DNA of 5,147 nt, taken from NCBI GenBank assembly GCA_023397245.1, contig JAEWUH010000044.1, positions 1 through 5,147 on the forward strand. Direction: 5' to 3'. Position numbers and translations under genes: made by a program. This DNA comes from Bacillota bacterium (GTDB lineage: Bacteria; Bacillota; Clostridia; Oscillospirales; Acutalibacteraceae). Of the stretch, positions 1-4,876 are shown in pieces; within the stretch, counting starts at the first letter, position 1, and every line of letters starts with the position of its first letter. The notes under the pieces are model-generated. The model was not told the DNA's origin. It searched no databases and saw only the letters and a program-made list of their open reading frames with translations.

Positions 1-134
1 GATTTAAAGTGAATGGAAAATACGGTTTCAGTAATAAATCAATGCGGAGGCTTAATATTATTATTCCTGAGAGAGGGGCAGCATGCCCATTCTCTGATTT
101 GAAGCAAATATCCGTTCCTGCTGCCTAAAGCTCT
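1..134. other. AT-rich left-edge region, no convincing gene
   Basis: No gene can be supported here. One plus-strand frame is open from base 3 to a TAA at 126-128. Its first residues (VNGKYGFSNKS) look a little like a WG-repeat unit, but the rest does not, and codon use is AT-rich, unlike the real genes in the window. A short imperfect hairpin (GGGCA-GCA-TGCCC core, about 77-89, with AGAGA/TCTCT outside it) is present, with no T-run on either side, so it is not a terminator as written. It may hold the tail of a gene outside the window. Confidence 0.4.
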
Positions 135-164
135 TTGAAACTTCTGCTTTTGTTAAGATATAAT
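135..164 (+). promoter_or_regulatory. Candidate sigma-A promoter P1 upstream of the glycosyltransferase
   Basis: A -35 hexamer TTGAAA (135-140, one mismatch to TTGACA) is followed after 18 bases by a perfect -10 hexamer TATAAT (159-164). Transcription would start near 171, giving a leader of about 100 bases before the glycosyltransferase start at 274. The -10 box lies inside the inverted repeat at 147-173, so this promoter would be blocked or modulated by anything binding that repeat. The call rests on consensus match only. Confidence 0.55.
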
Positions 165-173
165 TAACAAAAG
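147..173. repeat. Perfect 10-bp inverted repeat over the P1 -10 box (candidate operator)
   Basis: The arms CTTTTGTTAA (147-156) and TTAACAAAAG (164-173) are exact reverse complements separated by seven bases, GATATAA. The centre falls on the -10 hexamer of P1. It is AT-rich and has no adjoining T-run in a useful place, so it fits a protein-binding site better than a terminator. The inner half-sites TTGTTAA/TTAACAA match those of the clostridial redox repressor Rex, whose sites as I know them have a four-base spacer. Here it is seven, so Rex is not a confident assignment. Confidence 0.6.
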
Positions 174-231
174 AATTTTCATTCGCCGCCTTGTTCTGTG
201 TCAGTTTTAGCGTTTCAATTTGGTTATAATA

Positions 232-240
232 TGATATAAT
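232..240 (+). promoter_or_regulatory. Candidate extended -10 promoter P2 for the glycosyltransferase
   Basis: The sequence TGATATAAT is a perfect extended -10 element (TG, one base, TATAAT). The region 17 bases upstream (GTTTCA, 212-217) is a poor -35, as is usual for extended -10 promoters. Transcription would begin near 247, leaving a short leader with a ribosome binding site at 261-265. A second TATAAT lies at 225-230, without a good -35. P2 lies outside the palindrome at 147-173, so the gene could have one regulated and one independent start. Confidence 0.5.
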
Positions 241-260
241 CAAATGAAAGTATTCACTTG

Positions 261-265
261 AGGGG
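261..265 (+). promoter_or_regulatory. Ribosome binding site deciding the glycosyltransferase start
   Basis: AGGGG lies eight bases before the ATG at 274. The in-frame GTG at 265 overlaps this site and so has no ribosome binding site of its own at a usable distance. This favours 274 as the start. Confidence 0.7.
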
Positions 266-273
266 TGACGAAA

Positions 274-1233
274 ATGCAGCTTGCAGATCTTTCCATTATA
301 ATTCCTGTACGAAATATAGAACAGGAAATTTCCGGGATACTGCGTTCTGTTGCTGCGCAGGTTACCGAGCTTGAAGCCGAATTCATTGTGGTAGACATGG
401 GTTCCGGGGACCAAACCGTGTTGGAGGCCGTCCAGCTTATCAAGGAGTTGAAGCTTAAGGGCTTTGTCATACAGAACGGGGACAGCACCGTTTCCGCCGC
501 GTTGAATACCGGCATTCAGAAAGCCGGCGGGGAATATATCACCTTCATTTTTGCCCGCAGGCTGTACCGCGATTTTATCCGCGGCTATTATGAAACCGTG
601 GTGCGTACTTCGGCTGATTTTATCTTCGGCTGTGTTACGGAAGAGGAATCGCACGCTGCGGAGCGGCGTTTGATCAGCAAAGCCGTGAAACAGGAGAGCG
701 GGGGCAGCTATGTAAAAAATGTCTTGAAGGGCAGTTATCGTATCGATATTTCCGCCATACTGATTCGGCGCAAGTTCCTGCTGGAAAAGCAGATCCGCTT
801 TTTTGATTCCTGCAGCCACGGCTACGCCGAGGAATTTGTTTTCCGCTGCCTGCTCATGGCCGATTCCATCGCGCAGTCGCCTGTCCTGATCAAACGCGAT
901 GCGGTTTACGAGCTGAAACGCCCGAAGCAGAAGCCGGTCGGCAGGAACATCTTTCAGCACGCGGACGCGGTTCTGCGGACCATGGATATTATCAAGACAA
1001 ACTCTGAGGATGCCGAGCTGCTCCGGCTTTTTGAGCGCGAAAAGCTTCCGCTTGCCATTATGGACGCGGTAGATATCTTGCTGAAAGAGGGCACGGGGTA
1101 CAACGCCATACGCGGATATCTCAAAGCGATGGGGTATGACAAGATGCTTCAGACCGGACGGGTTACGGATAAGGCTTTGAAACGACGCATTGCGGTGTGG
1201 CAGGTTATTCCGTGGATGTATAAGCCAAAATAA
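274..1233 (+). CDS. Family 2-like (GT-A fold) glycosyltransferase lacking the DXD motif
   Basis: The 319-residue protein opens with SIIIPVRN (7-14), the first beta strand and nucleotide-sugar loop of family 2 glycosyltransferases. VVDMGSGDQT (39-48) follows, corresponding to the usual VDDGSxDxT, and then ALNTGIQKAGGEYITF (76-91). Where family members normally carry the metal-binding DXD (about 91-96) this one reads FIFARR, with no acidic residue until D100. A later GYAEEFVFR (183-191) corresponds to the acceptor-side ED...R element, so the acidic base may survive. The C-terminal part (about 220-319) is helical, basic and unassigned. No signal peptide or membrane helix is evident, so it is probably cytoplasmic or peripheral at the membrane. 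It would transfer a sugar from a nucleotide sugar to an unknown acceptor, if active. An alternative GTG start at 265 would add three residues. It is apparently monocistronic, ending at its own terminator. The fold call is fairly sure; catalytic activity and substrate are not. Confidence 0.8.
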   Translation: MQLADLSIIIPVRNIEQEISGILRSVAAQVTELEAEFIVVDMGSGDQTVLEAVQLIKELKLKGFVIQNGDSTVSAALNTGIQKAGGEYITFIFARRLYRDFIRGYYETVVRTSADFIFGCVTEEESHAAERRLISKAVKQESGGSYVKNVLKGSYRIDISAILIRRKFLLEKQIRFFDSCSHGYAEEFVFRCLLMADSIAQSPVLIKRDAVYELKRPKQKPVGRNIFQHADAVLRTMDIIKTNSEDAELLRLFEREKLPLAIMDAVDILLKEGTGYNAIRGYLKAMGYDKMLQTGRVTDKALKRRIAVWQVIPWMYKPK

Positions 1234-1241
1234 ATATTTTT

Positions 1242-1266
1242 GCCGGGGGAAATCCCCGGCTTTTTT
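1242..1266 (+). terminator. Rho-independent terminator of the glycosyltransferase
   Basis: The arms GCCGGGG (1242-1248) and CCCCGGC (1254-1260) form a perfect seven-pair GC-rich stem with a five-base loop (GAAAT). Six Ts follow at 1261-1266. It begins nine bases after the TAA stop at 1231-1233. Read from the minus strand, the same stem is followed by AAAAATATTT rather than a U-run, so it should be a poor terminator for the converging YIEGIA pair. Confidence 0.9.
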
Positions 1267-1297
1267 GATTTTCTAGGCTGCGCCGGAAAAATCAATT

Positions 1298-1492
1298 CTA
1301 CCGGTCGCCGCTGATGACCATATAATCCCCGTTGCTGAGCTGGACGACGTTTGCCCGTAAGGCCCGGGCAAAATCGACTGTAAGCTTTTTCTGTTCCTCG
1401 CTGTCCGCAACCAGAAGGGTAAGGGGGTCGCCGCTCAGCACTCGTTTATCATCCGAAGTGATATAGACCAATATTTCGATGCTTTTATTCAT
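1298..1492 (-). CDS. Small YIEGIA partner protein (capping complex subunit-like)
   Basis: This 64-residue acidic protein has no membrane helix or signal peptide. It begins with a beta-rich stretch (IEILVYITSDD, 5-15), then SGDPLTLLVADSEEQKKL (20-37), a helix, and a final LSNGDYMVI (52-60). This matches my memory of short proteins named 'capping complex subunit for YIEGIA', which share a G-x-P-...-D-x-E-E pattern and a C-terminal NG-x-Y-x-I strand. It lies directly downstream of the YIEGIA-family gene. The ATG at 1492 shares an ATGA overlap with the TGA stop of that gene, and GGAGG (1506-1502) sits nine bases upstream, so translation is probably coupled and the two products made together. Its role is inferred to be a soluble partner of the membrane protein; the biochemical function is not known to me. 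Confidence 0.75.
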   Translation of the reverse strand: MNKSIEILVYITSDDKRVLSGDPLTLLVADSEEQKKLTVDFARALRANVVQLSNGDYMVISGDR

Positions 1493-2403
1493 GGCTTGGA
1501 ACCTCCGTCGGTTTTCATGATTCGCCCGATTTTGCGGCTGTTTTCCAAAATTGGCGTGCTTTTTACCGCCTTGATGAGCTTGTTTAAATCGTTTACAATC
1601 GGCACAAACGCGATGACTACCCTGCCGTCTGTAAAATTCCTGCGGGTGTATTTGTATCTGCGCACGCCGAGAATCCGTACCGATTCAAACAGAATCGCCT
1701 GGCGCTGCCCGAAATTTTCAAGGGTGACCCGGCCCATCGAATTATTCGGGGTCAGAACGACCGCGATTCCTTCTTTCAGAAAAAGCTGCCGGCTCCGGTC
1801 CGTGCCAAGATAGTTCGTCACAAACATACCGTCCACATACAGTTCCGAGCCCTTTACTTCGATTTTGCCTGCTGTTACGGTGCAGACATCGCCCACTGTT
1901 TTCCCCTTGGTGAACCGGTAGATCAAAAGCAGGACGAGCAGCCCGGCCAGAGCGCCGCATACGATTTCAAGAATCATATTGCCCCGGCGTAGGATTTCCA
2001 TTACAAAAACTGTTGCAAGGGCGGTAATCAGGGAAATATAATTCCGCGATTCAAATGTCTTGGCAATCCCGTCGATATACGCGTCCCCGCGCTGGGTATA
2101 TTCTGTGTGCTCCAGCTTCCCCAGACTTTCCCGTTCGGTAATACGTACCTCGCGAAACTGCTGAACCGCCACTGTGAGAAAGGTGACAGACACAAAATCC
2201 CGCACAAGCAGAGCGGGAATGGCCACCGCCCCGAGCGTGGAAGCGACAAAACCCTGAAAAATATTGTTAAAATACGCGGCCGGGTAGGACGGAATCTGGC
2301 GGAAGTCAATTTTTAACGTGATCAGCCGCGCAATCGTCCCCATCACGATGCCGGTTGTAATGATATAAATTTCCTCGCTGTTAAGCGCCTTGATCGTTTC
2401 CAA
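1489..2403 (-). CDS. YIEGIA-family membrane protein
   Basis: From the TTG start chosen here the protein has 304 residues. Five likely membrane segments are visible: about 12-29, 48-66, 70-83, 123-137 and 143-162. Between the third and fourth is the charged stretch RGDAYIDGIAKTFESRNY (105-122), which carries the family's signature as YIDGIA (D for E). The early FRQIPSYP (34-41) also fits the family. Residues about 166-304 form a soluble beta-rich domain. The family occurs in endospore formers and its molecular role is not established to me. It is expected in a membrane of the developing spore, working with the small protein encoded just downstream. A GTG at 2412 would add three residues, but it overlaps the ribosome binding site, whereas the TTG at 2403 is eight bases from GGAGG. 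A sigma-G-like promoter precedes it. No truncation or frameshift is seen. Confidence 0.88.
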   Translation of the reverse strand: METIKALNSEEIYIITTGIVMGTIARLITLKIDFRQIPSYPAAYFNNIFQGFVASTLGAVAIPALLVRDFVSVTFLTVAVQQFREVRITERESLGKLEHTEYTQRGDAYIDGIAKTFESRNYISLITALATVFVMEILRRGNMILEIVCGALAGLLVLLLIYRFTKGKTVGDVCTVTAGKIEVKGSELYVDGMFVTNYLGTDRSRQLFLKEGIAVVLTPNNSMGRVTLENFGQRQAILFESVRILGVRRYKYTRRNFTDGRVVIAFVPIVNDLNKLIKAVKSTPILENSRKIGRIMKTDGGSKP

Positions 2404-2411
2404 ATAACACA

Positions 2412-2416
2412 CCTCC
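2412..2416 (-). promoter_or_regulatory. Ribosome binding site deciding the YIEGIA-family start
   Basis: On the minus strand GGAGG (2416-2412) is eight bases before the TTG at 2403-2401. The longer GTG start at 2412-2410 overlaps it by one base and could not be read from it. Confidence 0.75.
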
Positions 2417-2429
2417 GTTTTGCTATTAT

Positions 2430-2460
2430 TTGTATGGAAGAGGAAAAATAAACCTCTGCA
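2430..2460 (-). promoter_or_regulatory. Candidate sigma-G (forespore) promoter for the YIEGIA pair
   Basis: On the minus strand TGCAGA (2460-2455) is followed after 18 bases by CATACAA (2436-2430). The sigma-G consensus I know is about TGMATA, 17-18 bases, then CATNNTA. The -35 matches at five of six positions and the -10 differs from CATACTA at one. Transcription would begin near 2423, just ahead of the ribosome binding site at 2416. The fit with the product's sporulation association raises the likelihood, but this is a match by eye. Confidence 0.45.
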
Positions 2461-2466
2461 GGAAAC

Positions 2467-2475
2467 TGGTATAAT
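2467..2475 (+). promoter_or_regulatory. Candidate extended -10 promoter for the molybdenum hydroxylase operon
   Basis: TGGTATAAT is a perfect extended -10 element, with TATAAT at 2470-2475. No good -35 is seen about 17 bases upstream. Transcription would start near 2482, within the inverted repeat at 2481-2493, leaving a leader of about 50 bases. A weaker alternative is TTGCGG (2482-2487), 17 bases, TATGAT (2505-2510), with a start near 2517. Confidence 0.5.
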
Positions 2476-2480
2476 TTTCT

Positions 2481-2493
2481 ATTGCGGTGCAAT
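2481..2493. repeat. Inverted repeat ATTGC-N3-GCAAT, candidate operator
   Basis: Perfect five-base arms (2481-2485 and 2489-2493) flank GGT. The repeat sits exactly where transcription from the extended -10 element would begin, a usual place for a repressor site. It is short, so chance is possible. Confidence 0.35.
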
Positions 2494-2494
2494 G

Positions 2495-2507
2495 ATATTC
2501 TAAATAT
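2495..2507. repeat. Inverted repeat ATATT-N3-AATAT next to the previous one
   Basis: Perfect five-base arms (2495-2499 and 2503-2507) flank CTA. The repeat has the same arm and spacer lengths as the one ending at 2493, one base away. It is made only of A and T, so chance is more likely here. Confidence 0.25.
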
Positions 2508-2521
2508 GATCGATTAGAAAC

Positions 2522-2525
2522 GGAG
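2522..2525 (+). promoter_or_regulatory. Ribosome binding site for the molybdopterin-binding subunit
   Basis: GGAG (2522-2525, in the context ACGGAGTC) is eight bases before the TTG at 2534. This supports TTG as the start. The next in-frame ATG codes for residue 39, which would cut off the conserved N-terminal block. Confidence 0.7.
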
Positions 2526-2533
2526 TCTTTGCA

Positions 2534-4876
2534 TTGACGGAAACGGGAATCGGCGCGTCGGTAATACGCAAAGAAGCCTGGGAGAAGGTAACCGGTCAGG
2601 CAAAATATACGGATGATTTTATCACAGCCGGTATTTACACTGTCGGGATGGTGACCAGCACATATGCACACGCGAAAATTATAAAAATTGACTCCTCGGA
2701 GGCCTGCGCGCTGGAGGGTGTGAAAGCCGTCCTCACGGGAGAAAGCTTCCCGGTTTTCTGCGGGCCGCTGATTGAGGACCGCCCCCCGCTTGCCCGCGGA
2801 AAGGTACGGTATTACGGCGAGCCGGTCGCCCTTGTGGTAGCAAAAGACGAGTTTACCGCGGCAAGGGCGGTATCGATGATAAAGGTGGAATATGAGCCGC
2901 TCCCAACGGTGAATTCCCCCTCTCAGGCGATAAAAGACGACGCACCCGTTCTGCATGAGGAAATGATCACCTACCGGCTGACGAAAGAGGAAATCCATCC
3001 GAAGCTCGGCACCAATATCTGCGATCATAAAAAGATACGGAAAGGCGACGCCCAAAGAGGGTTTACGCAGTCCGATGTCATTGTTGAGGCAAGCTTCACG
3101 CTGCCGCAGTCCGACCATATCGCCATGGAAACCCGCGCGGTTCATGCAAAAATCGCAGCGGACGGCACGGTGTGGATGAAAACCTCCTCACAGTCCCCGT
3201 TTTCGGTGAAAAAGATTATCAGCAACACCTTCCACGTAGATTTGGGCAAGATCGTCGTAGAGGTGCCGCTTGTGGGCGGCGGTTTCGGCGGAAAGGCGCC
3301 CGTTCAGCTTGAAATCCTCGCGTACATGGCATCTCAGGCTGTGGGCGGAAAGGAAGTGCGGCTGGTCAACTCCCGCGAAAACGATATTGTTTCCTCGCCC
3401 TGCCGCATGGGGCTGGAAGCAACGGTCAAGCTGGGCGCGTCAAAGGACGGGATGCTGAAAGCCGCTCAAATGACGTACTATCTGGATTCCGGCGCGTATT
3501 CGGATATCGGGCCGACGCTGGTGAAAGCCATTATTGTAGACTGCACCGGCCCCTACAATATCCCGAACGTTTGCTGCGATGCTTACTGCGTCTATACGAA
3601 CCATCCCTATGCGACCTCATACCGGGGATTCTCGCATTCATGCAGCGCTTTCTGCATCGAGCGTACGATGGACAAGCTTGCAAAGGAACTGAATATGGAT
3701 CCTGCGGAGCTGCGGGTGAAAAATGCGCTCCGGCCGGGCGATACCTCGCCCACGCAGGTGAAAATAACCGCCAGCATTTTTGGAGACCTGAACGCCTGCA
3801 TTTACCGGGTGAAAACGCTGATCGGCTGGGAGGAAGGAACCCGGATTGTTCTGGGGGAAAACAAAATCCGCGCAAAGGGCATCGCCTGCCTTTGGAAGAC
3901 CTCAAACTCTCCGCCGGATGCCACTTCCGGCGCGCTGGTCACGTTTAATAACGATGGCAGCGTTAATCTGAACGTCGGATGCGTGGAGATCGGCCCCGGC
4001 ATGAAAACCACAGCCGCGCAGATACTGGCGGATAAACTGAAAATGGATATCAGCCGGGTTTATGTGAATATGGACGTCAATACAAGGATTTCCCCGGAGC
4101 ACTGGAAAACGGTTGCCAGCATGACGACCTATATGGTCGGGCGGGCCGTCCTGCGCGCCGCGGAGGACGCAATCAAGCAGCTGAAAAGTCTTGGCGGGGC
4201 GGTGCTCCGCTGTCCGCCGGAGGACCTTGAGGTGGAAAACGAGATTGTTTATGTCCGGCACGACCCGTCCCTGTTTGTCCCGATGAAAGACTTGGCGCAC
4301 GGTTACCAGTACCCGAACGGGAATTCCGTCGAGGGACAGGTTTTGGGGCGCGGCACGTTTATCATGGGTGACCTCAACCTGCTGGATAAGGATACCGGCA
4401 GGGGAAAGTCCGGCCCTTACTGGACGGTGGGCGCGCAGGCGGTGGAGGTCGAGTTCGACCAAAAGGAATTTACCTACCGGCTGCTGAGGGCGGCAACCGT
4501 GCTTGACGCGGGAAAGGTGCTGAACCCGAAAATGGCGGATGGGCTCGTGAAAGGCGGAATGTGCATGGGGCTGGGGCTTGCCACTCGGGAATATTTCGCT
4601 TATGACACGGACGCAAGGGTTCTGGATACCAGCCTGCGGACGTACAAGGTGATGCACTTTGGGGAAACGCCGCAGTATCTGGTGGATTTTGTGGAAACGC
4701 CGCAGATTGATTCTCCCTATGGTTCGCGGGGAATCGCGGAGCACGGCACCGTGGGGATTCCCGCCGCGCTGGCAAACGCACTTTCCGCCGCGGCCCAGGC
4801 AGAGCTGGACGAACTTCCGCTTAACCCGGAAATGATCTGGAGAATAAAAACCGGAGGAAGCTATGATTCCGTTTGA
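2534..4876 (+). CDS. Xanthine dehydrogenase-family molybdopterin-binding subunit
   Basis: This 780-residue protein is the usual full length for the large subunit of a three-subunit molybdenum hydroxylase. Such enzymes hydroxylate N-heterocycles or aldehydes with water and pass electrons through 2Fe-2S clusters to FAD. The N-terminal a/b hammerhead domain is clear (KVTGQAKYTDDF at 18-29, YAHAKIIKIDSSEA at 44-57, YYGEPVALVVA at 93-103). The cofactor domains show GGGFGGK (248-254), YRGF (363-366), GCVEIGPGMKT (482-492) and GIAEHGTVGIPAALANA (733-749), where E736 is the expected catalytic glutamate. Several positions are unusual: P488 where GQG is usual, C370 where RGFGxPQ has Gln, and M530 where TVASR is usual. 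There is no signal peptide, so the enzyme is cytoplasmic. The TTG start has a good ribosome binding site. The FAD subunit gene overlaps its 3' end by 14 bases. Substrate is unknown: purine, nicotinate-type or aldehyde are all possible. Family is near certain. Confidence 0.95.
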   Translation: MTETGIGASVIRKEAWEKVTGQAKYTDDFITAGIYTVGMVTSTYAHAKIIKIDSSEACALEGVKAVLTGESFPVFCGPLIEDRPPLARGKVRYYGEPVALVVAKDEFTAARAVSMIKVEYEPLPTVNSPSQAIKDDAPVLHEEMITYRLTKEEIHPKLGTNICDHKKIRKGDAQRGFTQSDVIVEASFTLPQSDHIAMETRAVHAKIAADGTVWMKTSSQSPFSVKKIISNTFHVDLGKIVVEVPLVGGGFGGKAPVQLEILAYMASQAVGGKEVRLVNSRENDIVSSPCRMGLEATVKLGASKDGMLKAAQMTYYLDSGAYSDIGPTLVKAIIVDCTGPYNIPNVCCDAYCVYTNHPYATSYRGFSHSCSAFCIERTMDKLAKELNMDPAELRVKNALRPGDTSPTQVKITASIFGDLNACIYRVKTLIGWEEGTRIVLGENKIRAKGIACLWKTSNSPPDATSGALVTFNNDGSVNLNVGCVEIGPGMKTTAAQILADKLKMDISRVYVNMDVNTRISPEHWKTVASMTTYMVGRAVLRAAEDAIKQLKSLGGAVLRCPPEDLEVENEIVYVRHDPSLFVPMKDLAHGYQYPNGNSVEGQVLGRGTFIMGDLNLLDKDTGRGKSGPYWTVGAQAVEVEFDQKEFTYRLLRAATVLDAGKVLNPKMADGLVKGGMCMGLGLATREYFAYDTDARVLDTSLRTYKVMHFGETPQYLVDFVETPQIDSPYGSRGIAEHGTVGIPAALANALSAAAQAELDELPLNPEMIWRIKTGGSYDSV

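Noticed and set aside
147..173. The palindrome as a bona fide Rex site
   Set aside because: The half-sites fit, but the seven-base spacer gives 21 bp rather than 18 bp between outer ends, placing the two half-sites on different helical faces from the known site. It was kept only as an unassigned operator.
61..960. Long minus-strand open frame (299 codons) lying opposite the glycosyltransferase
   Set aside because: The plus strand carries recognisable glycosyltransferase blocks, a ribosome binding site, promoters and a terminator. The minus frame shows no domain, no sensible start signal, and runs through the AT-rich intergenic leader.
1242..1266. The same hairpin as a bidirectional terminator for the converging YIEGIA pair
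   Set aside because: In the minus direction the stem is followed by AAAAATATTT, not a run of U, so intrinsic termination should be weak.
2426..3145. Minus-strand open frame of 239 codons across the hydroxylase start
   Set aside because: It is antisense to the clearly coding hydroxylase N-terminal domain and covers the promoter gap; no family resemblance or start signal was seen.
3641..3643. C370 as the counterpart of the selanyl-cysteine of CO dehydrogenase (AYRCSFR)
   Set aside because: In that enzyme the Cys directly follows the Arg of the motif. Here Gly follows Arg and the Cys is six residues after it, so they are not equivalent.
4663..4705. 13-base direct repeat GGAAACGCCGCAG at 4663-4675 and 4693-4705, giving ETPQ twice in the hydroxylase
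   Set aside because: The two copies are 30 bases apart and in frame, inside a conserved region. This is consistent with chance plus similar codon choice; no third copy or flanking structure was seen.
3902..4744. Minus-strand open frame of 280 codons inside the hydroxylase gene
   Set aside because: It is antisense to the conserved cofactor-binding domains. Such frames arise easily opposite GC-rich third positions, and the His/Arg/Pro-rich composition is typical of a shadow frame.
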